From CAYSDL01 sp964429875 (lineage in GTDB: Bacteria; Fidelibacterota; Marinisomatia; SCGC-AAA003-L08; D37C17), in the NCBI GenBank assembly GCA_964429875.1, contig CAYSDL010000001.1:23098-87097 (forward strand): a DNA stretch of 64,000 nt, written 5' to 3'. Every line of letters starts with the position of its first letter. Within the stretch, counting starts at the first letter, position 1. Positions 8,050 through 18,118 of the stretch are shown piece by piece. A model generated the notes under the pieces. It saw only the letters and a list, made by a program, of their open reading frames with translations, was not told the DNA's origin and ran no database searches. The translations under genes were made by a program, and so were the position numbers.

Positions 8050-10501
8050 TTTTTATTAATTTGACTTTATAACCTTTAATATTATCCTTATTAGAAGAAA
8101 ATTCTAAATCATATAGTTTCCCACTAACCCAATCATTAACCATATTATCATAATATTTGCTCCCGGGGAATCCTGACTGACCCCCTGGATAAATTCCCTT
8201 TATAATTTTAGGATCATCCATAATAATAATAAACCTCCATGATGGACCAAATTGTTTTGTAGTTGCATTTACAGTCCATGATCCCCCAGAAGTATATAAA
8301 TTCATGTTTCCAAGGCCAGGAATTTTTGCTAAATGTTCTATGTCTACTCCTTGATAATTTCCCCATTCCCATTCTGTACTTATCTCATTATTATTATTGT
8401 ATATAATATCTACTATTTCATTAAATGCACTAGAAGAAATAATGTTAAAATCTTCTTTAGCAGATGTATGTTTATTATCAAACCATCTAGAATTTTTATT
8501 GTGTTCTATTAATTCTGATAGCTTATCAATTTGTGGCCACATTGTATATTCATCTCTTTCACCTAAATCATCAGACCATGTTTTTTTATTGATTTTTTTA
8601 TACCATAAATCAAATATAGTTGCATTAATTGATCGATTTATATTTTTATAATCCCAATTTTTTATTTTATTAAAAATAGCACTTTCTTTTTTATTTAAAT
8701 CAATACTATTAATTGAATTTATCATATGTGGTAAAATTGTAACAGCTAACATATTTGTATTATCATTTTGTAAATTTTGCATGCTGCTCAGTGTATGTTT
8801 ATTTGATTTTCTTAATTCTTGATTGATTTTAATTGCCCTAAATGATGGCCAAAATGTTTCACTTAAATAATAGGGATATTTACTATCAGAAGGATGTTGA
8901 TTAGCAGAAGATAAAAACCCTTGTTCAGGGTTTTTCATATGAGGCTTATGTTCATGTGGGATAAGATCCCCCCATTCATATTTAGGATTTCTTCCATCTC
9001 CAATAAATCTTCCTTGTTCTTTCCATTTTATTGGAGGAGATCCAGCATGCCAAATAGAAATATTATTTTTATCAATATATGCAAAATTTTGACCAGGGCA
9101 AACGAACCATTCTAATGCATCCACAAAGTCGTTATAATTTTTAGCATTATTAATTTCATAAAAAGTTCGAATTTCATTTGTTCCATCATGCGCTTGCCAC
9201 CTCAGTGCTCTACCCATTGAAGTTTGTCTTGGTCTTGTTCCCTTTGAACTCTTTGAGCCTATTGCTGATGTTTGATAATCATAATCCCAAACTACAGGGC
9301 CATGTTTAGTATATGTGATGGTATCATAAAATGTATGTTTATTTCTTATATTAAATTGTTCAATTTTCTTATCAGTTTTATGCCAATTATTATCATAATA
9401 ATATTCATTCATAGTTTTATCTTTAAAATAGATATCATACCAATCCATAACATCATCATATCCATTTGTTTCTGCCCAAGCAATACTATCATTAAAGCCA
9501 ATTATGATTCCAGGTGCTCCTGGAATTGTTACACCCATTACATTTTGGTTGGTATCATTAAGATGCATAGCATACCATACTGAAGGGAGAGTTAAATTTA
9601 AATGTGGATCAGAGGCTAGCATTGGTTTATTATGTGCAGAACGTTCTTTTGATACTACCCAATTATTACTAAATCCATCTATTGGCTCATATAGTAAATG
9701 TGATTGAAATGGATTGGATACGTAAAAAGAATCAGGAGGATCTGGTATGTTGACATCTTTAAAATTAAAGATTGTATTTTTAGGAAAAATAGGATCTACA
9801 TTATATGGAATTAAAGGAAATAATTCATTAATTATTTCTATATCATATTCATACAATAGTTTTGTATAAGCTAGGTCTGTACTTTTCCCAGATAATGTCC
9901 ATGCCATATATTTTAAAATAAGGATTGTTTTATATGGGGTCCATTTTTCTGGGTAATAATCTAATATTTTATATTCAAGAGGCTTTGTATGTTCATTTAA
10001 ATTTTCTATATAAGCATTAATTCCATTAGAAAAAGCTATTAGCATATTATAAATAATTTTATCATCTTTAATTGTATTAAGTGAATTTATAGCACCATAT
10101 CTAATACCAATTCTTCTATGAAACTTATCAATATCTAATGCTTTAACACCGACTATTTCAGATAATCTACCATCAGCGACGATTGATTGAAATTCCATTT
10201 GCCATAATCGATCTCTTGCCATTAAATATCCTTGAGAAAAATAAAGATCATATTCATTTTTTGAGAAAATATGTGGAATTCTTAAATCATCCCAAACAAT
10301 TGTTACACTATCTATTAGATCATGAAAAAAAATATTATTTTTTGGGAGATCATCAGAATTAGTAAGATTAAGGTATCCATTAAATGGATCAAGAAACTTA
10401 CCTAAAGGAGGAATAGAAAATATTCTGGTATTAAAAAAATAAATTATAGATAAATTAATTAGTATTGTAATTAATATAGAAAATATATTTTTTATCCTCA
10501 T
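8036..10501 (-). CDS. Penicillin acylase family N-terminal-nucleophile hydrolase
   Basis: This 821-residue protein has an N-terminal membrane anchor or signal segment (residues 7-24). It has the family layout: an alpha chain with WDDLRIPHIFS and SQGYLMARDRLWQMEF (~70-104), then a linker and the beta chain starting at GFSNNWVVS. Ser278 would become the N-terminal nucleophile after self-cleavage. ASDPHLNLTLPSVWY (297-311) and the late GNYQGVDIEHLAKIPGLG and GGSWTVNA segments also match. Family members hydrolyse amide bonds in beta-lactams, acyl-homoserine lactones or N-acyl amino acids; the substrate here is unknown. Its ATG shares bases with the pilT TGA (ATGA), so the genes are coupled. Confidence 0.9.
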   Translation of the reverse strand: MRIKNIFSILITILINLSIIYFFNTRIFSIPPLGKFLDPFNGYLNLTNSDDLPKNNIFFHDLIDSVTIVWDDLRIPHIFSKNEYDLYFSQGYLMARDRLWQMEFQSIVADGRLSEIVGVKALDIDKFHRRIGIRYGAINSLNTIKDDKIIYNMLIAFSNGINAYIENLNEHTKPLEYKILDYYPEKWTPYKTILILKYMAWTLSGKSTDLAYTKLLYEYDIEIINELFPLIPYNVDPIFPKNTIFNFKDVNIPDPPDSFYVSNPFQSHLLYEPIDGFSNNWVVSKERSAHNKPMLASDPHLNLTLPSVWYAMHLNDTNQNVMGVTIPGAPGIIIGFNDSIAWAETNGYDDVMDWYDIYFKDKTMNEYYYDNNWHKTDKKIEQFNIRNKHTFYDTITYTKHGPVVWDYDYQTSAIGSKSSKGTRPRQTSMGRALRWQAHDGTNEIRTFYEINNAKNYNDFVDALEWFVCPGQNFAYIDKNNISIWHAGSPPIKWKEQGRFIGDGRNPKYEWGDLIPHEHKPHMKNPEQGFLSSANQHPSDSKYPYYLSETFWPSFRAIKINQELRKSNKHTLSSMQNLQNDNTNMLAVTILPHMINSINSIDLNKKESAIFNKIKNWDYKNINRSINATIFDLWYKKINKKTWSDDLGERDEYTMWPQIDKLSELIEHNKNSRWFDNKHTSAKEDFNIISSSAFNEIVDIIYNNNNEISTEWEWGNYQGVDIEHLAKIPGLGNMNLYTSGGSWTVNATTKQFGPSWRFIIIMDDPKIIKGIYPGGQSGFPGSKYYDNMVNDWVSGKLYDLEFSSNKDNIKGYKVKLIKNDDN

Positions 10502-11562
10502 ATATTAGGAGAATTTAATCGTTTCTCTAATTCTGAGGGATTGAATGCAAAATTTATTGCATTTTCTTTTGATATAAGATTATTATTGTATAATTCTAAA
10601 ATTGAATCATCCATTCTTATCATTCCATCTTTACTTCCACTTAATATATAATTATCTATCTGATGGATATTGTTATCTCTAATTAAGGCTTTTATTGAAG
10701 GAGAATTAACTAAAATTTCTAAAGCAATTGATCTTTTTTGGTTAGTATTTGGAATAAGCTGTTGTGAAATAATTGCAATTAATGACATTGATAAATTTGT
10801 TCTAAGAATATTTTGTTTTTCAGGTGGAAAAGCATCAATTAATCTAGTAATAGTTCCAGATGCACTATTTGTGTGCAGAGTCCCTAAGACTAAATGTCCT
10901 GTTTCTGCTATTGTAATAGCAGCACTCATTGAATCTACATCTCTTAATTCTCCAATTGCGACAACATCAGGATCCTGTCTTAAACAACTTCTAAGAGCTG
11001 AAGAGAAGCTCATTGTATCTGACCCAACTTCTCTTTGATTAACTATAGATAACGAATGATCATATAAATACTCTATGGGATCTTCTATAGTAATAATATG
11101 TGATTTTTTATCATTTGATATTTTTTGTATCATTGATGCTAGGGTAGTTGATTTTCCACTCCCAGTACCACCTGTAATTAAAATAAGACCTTTTTTAAAA
11201 TTAGTTAGATTAATTACTGACTCTGGAAGACCCAATGATTCAATTTGAGGAATTTTATCACGGAGTCTTCTAAATGTTGCAACAAAATTACTTCTTTGTT
11301 TAAAAATATTTACTCTAAATCTACTGGTTCCAGGAAGCCCAATTGAAAAATCAATATCTTCACCATTATTCAATTTTTTTAATCTTGTTTTAGTTAAATA
11401 TTCTTTTAACAAATCATTAATATTTTCTGGAGTAAGACTCTCTGTTTTTTCTCCTGTTAATTTTCCATGTATACGCATTCTAATAGGGGATCCAACAGTT
11501 AAATGCATATCACTTGCATTCTTTTCAACCATTTGAGTTAACATTTCCTTAAGATTTTTCAT
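10498..11562 (-). CDS. pilT: Type IV pilus retraction ATPase
   Basis: This 354-residue protein matches PilT length and layout. It has an N-terminal PAS-like part (MVEKNASDMHLTVGSPIRMRIHG), Walker A GGTGSGKST (131-139), an Asp box (TIEDPIEY), a Walker B/GELRD segment, a His box (LGTLHTNSA) and a C-terminal SIKALIRDN segment equivalent to the AIRNLIRE motif that marks retraction ATPases. It powers pilus disassembly for twitching or uptake. No other pilus gene is in the window. It is followed by the acylase gene with a 4-base overlap and preceded by a lipoprotein gene 30 bases upstream. Confidence 0.93.
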   Translation of the reverse strand: MKNLKEMLTQMVEKNASDMHLTVGSPIRMRIHGKLTGEKTESLTPENINDLLKEYLTKTRLKKLNNGEDIDFSIGLPGTSRFRVNIFKQRSNFVATFRRLRDKIPQIESLGLPESVINLTNFKKGLILITGGTGSGKSTTLASMIQKISNDKKSHIITIEDPIEYLYDHSLSIVNQREVGSDTMSFSSALRSCLRQDPDVVAIGELRDVDSMSAAITIAETGHLVLGTLHTNSASGTITRLIDAFPPEKQNILRTNLSMSLIAIISQQLIPNTNQKRSIALEILVNSPSIKALIRDNNIHQIDNYILSGSKDGMIRMDDSILELYNNNLISKENAINFAFNPSELEKRLNSPNI

Positions 11563-11592
11563 TGGCAGGTAATTAAGGTGAATAAATAATGA

Positions 11593-12354
11593 TTATTCGA
11601 AGGTATTAAATGTTATATTTTTTGTCCAATATGCAACTTTTACTGAATCTGGAATATTTATTGATAGTTTAAACGTTCCTATTTCACCTGGGTTTAAACA
11701 TGAATTAGAAATAACATTATTATTATATGATATTGTATTCCCAGAAATAAAAACTGAATCAGCAAGGACAAGCTTAGTTTCAGTCTCCCATAATTTGTAT
11801 ATAACTCGAATATAATCTCCTCGTCTTCCGCCCTCATTTATAAGTTGACCCGAAAAAATTAAGTTAGATGGATTAATTTGTTCTTTAATAGTTGATTCCT
11901 GAAAAACTATTTTTGGTGTAAGAGGATCAAGGTTTTTAATAGAAGCTATAGTTGTCTTATCAAGTTTCAATTGTCCAATTTGAGTTTGTACAATCATTTC
12001 ATTTGAATCTTCATTAATAATTTTACCCTGAATAATCGTTCCATTTTCCATCGTAATTTCATGTTCAACCTTTGGAGCTTTAATTAATTTTAGAAGTTCA
12101 GCATTTAATGAAGGAGCATGTAAAGTAGATTCATATTCTTGTACTTGTGCTTTTAAAATATTAATTTGATATTGGAGATCTTCCATTGATTCTTTTAATG
12201 GATAAAATGCATCATCATGAGAATGATGCTGGACTTTAGAGTCATCAAGCTTTATTGCTATTACTTCATCTTCTATAATAACTTCCTCTTTTCCAGCGCA
12301 GCTAAAAACTAAAAGGCATGAAAAAATCATATATAATAATAATTTAATTTTCAT
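11593..12354 (-). CDS. Predicted lipoprotein with coiled coil and FxLyD-like domain
   Basis: The N terminus is a lipoprotein signal with lipobox LVFSC (Cys19). A short coiled coil (~55-80) follows. Then comes a small beta segment TMENGTIIQGKIINEDSNEM (~100-120), ending in a QIGQLKL pattern often seen in envelope proteins that bear short Sm-like barrels. The C-terminal ~90 residues (LIFSGQLINEGG...GEIGTFKLSI) look like an immunoglobulin-type FxLyD domain. The function is unknown. Its ATG shares one base with the stop of the upstream HEAT-repeat gene (TAATG), so the two are coupled. Confidence 0.65.
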   Translation of the reverse strand: MKIKLLLYMIFSCLLVFSCAGKEEVIIEDEVIAIKLDDSKVQHHSHDDAFYPLKESMEDLQYQINILKAQVQEYESTLHAPSLNAELLKLIKAPKVEHEITMENGTIIQGKIINEDSNEMIVQTQIGQLKLDKTTIASIKNLDPLTPKIVFQESTIKEQINPSNLIFSGQLINEGGRRGDYIRVIYKLWETETKLVLADSVFISGNTISYNNNVISNSCLNPGEIGTFKLSINIPDSVKVAYWTKNITFNTFE

Positions 12355-13463
12355 TATTTATTTGTTTGCATAGCTTTATATCCAGCTAAATTAAATTTAT
12401 TCAGGTATTGTTCTTCAACATTTAGATCTTTTGCTAAATTCATAATTTCATAATAGTAATCATAATTACTTTTATCTTCAAGTAAAGTAATTAAATCATC
12501 TAATATAGAAGGGTCATTAAACTTGCTTAATGCATTGATTGCTTTTATTCTTAGCAGTTTAGGGAAACCATCAGTTTTTGCAATTTCTAAAAAAACAGGT
12601 TTCATATTAGGATTATTGTAATCTTCTAAGCTATCCATTGTTGAATATAGCACTGCATGATATCTATTTTTCCCTGTTTCATATGATTCTAATAAAGCTA
12701 ACATCAACCTATCTTTTTCCACTATTCCCATTGAATTATTAATAAAATTTAACATTTGATCATTAGAACCAGGACTACCTAACATCTCAATGAAAAAATC
12801 AACAAGCTCAGGAGCATTTTTTCTAGATAAAATATCAATTGCTCTATTTCTTACTCTTAAATCTATTTCATCGTTTTGCGCTATATCTATTAAAATAGGG
12901 ATAGATCTATTATCTTCCATTTCTCCAAGTGTTAGAGTTAATAATTCATTCATCCTTTGGTGATTAGATAAACTGATATCATACAAATCAACAAGAGCTA
13001 AAACTTTATCTTCAGTATTATTTTCTCCAATAGCCTCAATTAGGGATGTTCTTAAATCCATTATTTGATTTTCAGAATTTTTTAAAGCACTAATAAGAGC
13101 TTCAGATGATTCTAGGTCATCAAATGATAATAACATTTTTATAGATTGTGCCATAATTTCTAATTCTAAAAATTCAGCCTGACTAATTAATTCGCTAAGG
13201 GCTGTTTTAAGCATAGGATCTTTATTTGTAGATAAAATATTAAGAGCAGCTAATCTAACAGATAAAACTTGATTTTTATCCTTACTAATTTCTATCAATG
13301 ATTCTAAAGCCCCACCCTTTTTCTTAGACTGTAATGAGGTTTCAAGTTTATTGATATCTTCAATTGTATATGGGTCTTTAAATAGAACAGCAGATTTCTT
13401 TTTTGCAAAGCATATAGAACTGATAAGAAATAAGGTTAAAGATAAATATATAATTTTTTTCAT
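12354..13463 (-). CDS. Exported HEAT-repeat protein
   Basis: This 369-residue protein begins with a signal peptide (MKKIIYLSLTLFLISSICFA) and then consists of paired helices of HEAT type. Examples are LSVRLAALNILST, DLRTSLIEAIGE, RVRNRAIDILSR and LLRIKAINALSKFND, each followed by acidic turns. HEAT repeats are protein-binding scaffolds; the partner is unknown. Coupling to the downstream lipoprotein (1-base overlap) and then pilT suggests a shared envelope role, which is inference. Confidence 0.75.
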   Translation of the reverse strand: MKKIIYLSLTLFLISSICFAKKKSAVLFKDPYTIEDINKLETSLQSKKKGGALESLIEISKDKNQVLSVRLAALNILSTNKDPMLKTALSELISQAEFLELEIMAQSIKMLLSFDDLESSEALISALKNSENQIMDLRTSLIEAIGENNTEDKVLALVDLYDISLSNHQRMNELLTLTLGEMEDNRSIPILIDIAQNDEIDLRVRNRAIDILSRKNAPELVDFFIEMLGSPGSNDQMLNFINNSMGIVEKDRLMLALLESYETGKNRYHAVLYSTMDSLEDYNNPNMKPVFLEIAKTDGFPKLLRIKAINALSKFNDPSILDDLITLLEDKSNYDYYYEIMNLAKDLNVEEQYLNKFNLAGYKAMQTNK

Positions 13464-13509
13464 TAATTATAATTTTCTATTGTGTAAGGTTCTAATTATA
13501 TAACACTTT

Positions 13510-14265
13510 TTAATATGCTAAATCTACAAAACTTTGCCAATCTCCTTGCCAATATTTTTTTTCATTTATCATCGTTACTGTAAATTTAGATAACCAATCA
13601 CCTAAAAAAATCATTTTTTTATCATCTTTTTCATAAATCCCGGTCTGATGATAATGACCAACTAAAACAGAATCATAGCCTAATTCCCATTTTTTTTCAG
13701 AGTATTCTTTTATATCATGTTTAATTATATCTACATATTTATCATGATGATTATAAGCTGAACTTGATTTAGAAATTCTTTTAGCTAATTTACATGTAAA
13801 ATTTGCAGGGAGTATTTGAAATGATTTAATAAAAATAGGGTGTCTAATAATTTTTTTCAAGATTCTATAACCATGATCATTTTTAAGCAGTCCATCTCCA
13901 TGGGTAATTAAAATCTTTTGATTTGAATAATTAAATTCAAAATCACCTTTGTGAATAACAATGCTGGCTTCTTTATTTAAATAACCAAAATCCCAATAAT
14001 CATGATTCCCAAGTACATAATGAATTTTAACTCCAGATTTTGCTAAATCTTTAAATGAATCAATTAAATTATCATATCCACTTGGAATAACATGTTTATA
14101 TTCAAACCAATAATCAAAAAAATCTCCCCCTATAATTAGAGTAGAATTATCAAAACTTTTTATTTTATCAAAGACTTTAAATAGTTTTGTTCTTCTATCA
14201 TTTTCTTCTTGATTATTATCCATTGAAAAATGGTTATCAGATACTATGAATATTGGACCGTTCAA
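13510..14265 (-). CDS. lpxH: LpxH-like UDP-2,3-diacylglucosamine diphosphatase
   Basis: This 251-residue calcineurin-type phosphoesterase shows all metal motifs: SDNH (Asp10, His12), GGDFFDYWFE (Asp48), GNHD (87-89), THGD and the C-terminal GHYH. GDFFDYWFE is characteristic of the LpxH group, which removes UMP from UDP-diacylglucosamine in lipid A synthesis; lptD in the same window shows that LPS is made. The start must be TTG at 14263-14265: the next ATG would remove the DNH motif, and an in-frame stop lies 4 codons upstream. It is divergent from the gene at 14352. Confidence 0.8.
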   Translation of the reverse strand: MNGPIFIVSDNHFSMDNNQEENDRRTKLFKVFDKIKSFDNSTLIIGGDFFDYWFEYKHVIPSGYDNLIDSFKDLAKSGVKIHYVLGNHDYWDFGYLNKEASIVIHKGDFEFNYSNQKILITHGDGLLKNDHGYRILKKIIRHPIFIKSFQILPANFTCKLAKRISKSSSAYNHHDKYVDIIKHDIKEYSEKKWELGYDSVLVGHYHQTGIYEKDDKKMIFLGDWLSKFTVTMINEKKYWQGDWQSFVDLAY

Positions 14266-14351
14266 TAATTTAACTTATTTTAATTATATTAATACTGATT
14301 AACTTTAAATGTATTATTTGATAATAATTTATTAAAAAATCTAATTACTAA

Positions 14352-17300
14352 GTGATAAAAAACAAATATTTAATCATTTTTATTTTATTATTTAATTTTC
14401 AATTTGGACAATATGGAAAAAATATTGTGCAATACGATGAATTTGAATGGTATTTTATTCAAACCTTACACTTTGATATATATTATTACTCACATGAAGA
14501 AAGCCAGATTGATTTTGTCGCATCACATGCCGAAAAAGCTTACGATAAAATATCTAATTTAATTGGCTGGGGATTAAATGATAGATCCTCAATTATTGTT
14601 TATAATTCGCATATAGATTTTCAACAAACTAATGTAGTAAATAGTTATATGAGAGAAGGTATTGGAGGAGTCACAGAACTTATGAAAAATCGAATGGTTA
14701 TTCCATTTGATGGATCCCACAAGGACTTTAAACATGTTATTTATCATGAATTAGTACATGTTTTTATAAATGATGGTGTTTATGGAGGGTCCTTAAAAAA
14801 TTTAATTAATTCTAATGCAGTTTATATTCCCTTATGGATGAATGAAGGTCTTGCTGAATATCTTGCAAGTAAATGGGATGCAAACTCAGATATGTGGATA
14901 AGAGATTTATCTCTGAATTATGATCAAATACCTGAAATAAATTCTTTAAACGGTTATCTTGCCTATAGGGGAGGACAATCAGTATGGAATTTTATTACTG
15001 AAAAATGGGGGGAAGAATCAATTAAGGAAATATTTTATAATGTTCAATTAAAAAGCAATATTAATAAAGGATTTAAAGAAGCAATAGGAGTTGATATTGA
15101 AGAATTATCTGAACAATGGCATAAATATATAAAAAGAGAATATTGGCCAGACATAACTTTAAGAGATGATATTCAGGATATTGCAAGACAAGTTACTGAT
15201 CATATAAAATTATATAATTCATATAATATTTCTCCCTCTCCTTCTCCAGATGGAACAAAAATAGCAATGTATTCAAACATAGATGGTGAAATGGGAATTT
15301 ATATTGTCTCATCAATTGATGGTAAGTTTTTAAGGAAAATTATAAAGGGAAATAAAACAGCAGAACATGAAGAACTGCATATATTAAAACCTGGTATATC
15401 ATGGTCTCCAAATGGAGAAAAAATTGTTTTTGCTGCAAAATCAAAAGGTGAAGACGCATTATTTATTTATGATGTAAAAAAATCCAATAGTCAAGAAAAG
15501 ATTTCTTTTAAAACTAATAATAAATATAATTTAAAAGGAATTTCAAGGCCAGTTTGGAATCCTATATTTAATGAAATTGCATTTATTGGCCATGATGGGT
15601 TTTCTAGTGATGTTTACATATATAACATGGATAACAGTTTAATAAAAAATATAACTAATGATTGGTATAGTGATACTCAGGTTTCGTGGCATCCCAATGG
15701 AAAAGATTTATTAATAATATCTGATAGAGGAAATAATGAATTAGGTAGAAAAGCTGATATTTTAAATTTTATTGATCATGATGTAGATAATTTAGATATA
15801 TATAAACTAGTTGATAGTTCTAATGATAAATATGAAATTGTGCGATTAACAAATACTCCTGATAATGAGAGTTATGCAATATATTCTTCTGACAGTGAAA
15901 AAATCGCATATATTTCAGATTTATCGGGCATAAATAATATTTATGTTTCAACAAATGAATGTCAAACTAGTTCCCCAATAACAAACATTTTAACAGGGAT
16001 TACTCAAATTCATTGGAATTCAAATGATCAAATAATGTTTACAGGTTTTTATAAGAGTGGTTTTGATGTATTTATTTTATCTAATATTAATAAATTAATA
16101 AATACAGCAGTTGAAATTCCCACATCAAATTGGAAAAATAAAAAAGAAATTGATTTATTACGAAGTCCAGATTTTTCAAATACTTATTCAAAAAATTATG
16201 AAAGTTTTATTTTTAATGAAAATAATATTGAAAAATTTTCTAAAAATATAATTATAGATGAATCTGTATTAAAAAACAAACATGGTCATTATTATCCAAA
16301 TAAATATAATACACGATTTACTATAGACTATGCACAGGCTAGCTATACATTTGATTCATATTATGGCAACAAAGCTATGGGGACATTTCTATTTAGTGAT
16401 ATTCTTGGAGACCATAGAATAGGTTTTGGTATAGAACTTGGAGATATTACACAGCTTAAAGATTCTGATTATTTTTTAACATATAATCATTTAAAAAATA
16501 GATTTAATCATCAATGGACGTTGTATCATCAAGCCTATAAATCTAATTATATTATTGTTCCCGATGGGTGGGATGGTATTATGGATCCTGGTGATTATTA
16601 TGATCAATTATTAAATAGAAATCTAGGTATATATTATACCTCTTCCTTTCCTTTTTCAAGGTATAGTAGACTTGAAGGATCGATTAATTTTAATAGGTAT
16701 ATACGACAAACAATTAGAACCGATTACTGGGCAAATGAATCATCAGTAAGTTATGATTCTGAAAATTTATTTTCTCCATATATAAAATATGTTTGGGATA
16801 ACACAAGATGGTTTTTTATTTATCCTGTTAGTGGTTCCCGAATTTATGTTAAATATGATTTTGCTCCTTCAGCTAGTTATAATGACTATAGTTATGAAAT
16901 GTTAACATTTGATAGTAGGTCTTATATAGAAGTTTCATTTAAAAATAAAGTTAGTATAGCTGCTAGAATTTTTGGAGGATCTAGTTGGGGAAAAAGTAAA
17001 AGAAAATTTTTAATAGGTGGTACTCCATGGCTTTTTTCAGGAGATGATAATATGATTAATTCTAGTTATGAACAAACCATGGAAGAAACTGGAGATTTTT
17101 ATTTTATGAATAATTATATTATCCCAATAAGAGGACATGAGCTTGCAGCTAAATATGGACAAAATGCAATTTTAATGAATTATGAATTACGCCTTCCATT
17201 TTTTATGTATTATGTCCCTACTATTCAATTTTTAGGTCAAATATTTGGAGTCTTTTTTGTAGATGTTGGAGTAGTATGGGATAAAGATTTTCCAAAATAT

Positions 17301-17513
17301 CATGTAGAGGATAATTGGAATACTCAAAATCATTGCTTTTCTGATGAGCATACAGATGATTGTGCTGCAGGATGGTTAATGTCATATGGACTTGGTCCTA
17401 GATTTATTTTTTTAGGTATGCCATGGAAACTTGATTATGCATGGCAATATAATCCACATAAAGGAAAAACTTCAGATAGAAAATGGTATATATCAATTGG
17501 CTTTGACTTTTAA
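14352..17513 (+). CDS. Peptidase MA / TolB-like propeller / outer-membrane barrel fusion protein
   Basis: This 1053-residue exported protein has a signal peptide ending near residue 20. Residues ~35-260 form a gluzincin-type peptidase domain with HELVH (132-136) and a third ligand in MNEGLAEY (Glu165). Residues ~290-580 contain TolB/WD40-like beta-propeller repeats (SPSPDGTKIAMYS, SWSPNGEKIVFAA, SWHPNGKDLLIIS). The C-terminal ~400 residues are rich in aromatic-ended beta strands and end in ISIGFDF, like an Omp85/BamA-type barrel. It is probably an outer-membrane protein with a periplasmic or surface protease. Start is GTG at 14352. The substrate is unknown. Confidence 0.75.
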   Translation: MIKNKYLIIFILLFNFQFGQYGKNIVQYDEFEWYFIQTLHFDIYYYSHEESQIDFVASHAEKAYDKISNLIGWGLNDRSSIIVYNSHIDFQQTNVVNSYMREGIGGVTELMKNRMVIPFDGSHKDFKHVIYHELVHVFINDGVYGGSLKNLINSNAVYIPLWMNEGLAEYLASKWDANSDMWIRDLSLNYDQIPEINSLNGYLAYRGGQSVWNFITEKWGEESIKEIFYNVQLKSNINKGFKEAIGVDIEELSEQWHKYIKREYWPDITLRDDIQDIARQVTDHIKLYNSYNISPSPSPDGTKIAMYSNIDGEMGIYIVSSIDGKFLRKIIKGNKTAEHEELHILKPGISWSPNGEKIVFAAKSKGEDALFIYDVKKSNSQEKISFKTNNKYNLKGISRPVWNPIFNEIAFIGHDGFSSDVYIYNMDNSLIKNITNDWYSDTQVSWHPNGKDLLIISDRGNNELGRKADILNFIDHDVDNLDIYKLVDSSNDKYEIVRLTNTPDNESYAIYSSDSEKIAYISDLSGINNIYVSTNECQTSSPITNILTGITQIHWNSNDQIMFTGFYKSGFDVFILSNINKLINTAVEIPTSNWKNKKEIDLLRSPDFSNTYSKNYESFIFNENNIEKFSKNIIIDESVLKNKHGHYYPNKYNTRFTIDYAQASYTFDSYYGNKAMGTFLFSDILGDHRIGFGIELGDITQLKDSDYFLTYNHLKNRFNHQWTLYHQAYKSNYIIVPDGWDGIMDPGDYYDQLLNRNLGIYYTSSFPFSRYSRLEGSINFNRYIRQTIRTDYWANESSVSYDSENLFSPYIKYVWDNTRWFFIYPVSGSRIYVKYDFAPSASYNDYSYEMLTFDSRSYIEVSFKNKVSIAARIFGGSSWGKSKRKFLIGGTPWLFSGDDNMINSSYEQTMEETGDFYFMNNYIIPIRGHELAAKYGQNAILMNYELRLPFFMYYVPTIQFLGQIFGVFFVDVGVVWDKDFPKYHVEDNWNTQNHCFSDEHTDDCAAGWLMSYGLGPRFIFLGMPWKLDYAWQYNPHKGKTSDRKWYISIGFDF

Positions 17514-18113
17514 TTGGGGGAAAAAATACCAGTAGATTTCTTTTCACATAATGATGTATTGAAAATTAGCAAGAATTTGATTGGAAAAAATATTATTACA
17601 AATATTAATAATAATATAACAAGTGGAATGATTGTTGAAACGGAAGCATATGCCGGAATATATGATAAAGCATCACATGCATATAAAAATAAAAGGACAA
17701 ATCGTACAGAAATTATGTATAAAAAAGGAGGAATATGTTATGTGTATTTATGTTATGGAATGCATTATTTAATGAATATTGTAACAGCTGATGAAAATAT
17801 TCCACATGCTGTTTTAATAAGAGCAATTGAACCTAAAAATGGCATAGATATTATGTTGAAAAGAAGAAAATTTAAAAAAGTATCTTGCAATCTCACTAAT
17901 GGTCCTGGAAAATTATCACAAGCACTTGCGATTGATCAGAAATTAAACGGTGAATTATTAGATGGGGAAAATATTTGGATTGAAGATTCAAAGGTTAATA
18001 TAGATGAAAAAGATATTTTATCAAGTCCACGAATAGGGGTAGATTATGCCAAGGAAGATGCAAGTCTTCCTTATAGATTTTATATTAAAAATAAATGGGT
18101 AAGTAAAACATAA
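17514..18113 (+). CDS. mpg: 3-methyladenine DNA glycosylase (AAG/Mpg family)
   Basis: The product excises alkylated purines in base excision repair. This 199-residue protein has the family signatures GMIVETEAYAG, ASHAYKNKRTNRTEIMY, GGICYVYLCYGMHYLMNIVT (with the damage-pocket Tyr), AVLIRAIEP and LTNGPGKLSQAL. The only fitting start is TTG at 17514, immediately after the stop of the preceding gene (0 bases apart); the first internal ATG would remove the catalytic core. The downstream rnhA starts 5 bases after its stop, so this is a DNA-maintenance pair within an operon. Confidence 0.92.
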   Translation: MGEKIPVDFFSHNDVLKISKNLIGKNIITNINNNITSGMIVETEAYAGIYDKASHAYKNKRTNRTEIMYKKGGICYVYLCYGMHYLMNIVTADENIPHAVLIRAIEPKNGIDIMLKRRKFKKVSCNLTNGPGKLSQALAIDQKLNGELLDGENIWIEDSKVNIDEKDILSSPRIGVDYAKEDASLPYRFYIKNKWVSKT

Positions 18114-18118
18114 TATTT

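Noticed and set aside
10498..11562. Assignment of the ATPase as PilB/GspE
   Set aside because: There is no N-terminal extension or four-Cys zinc motif, and the length and C-terminal IRxxxx motif fit PilT.
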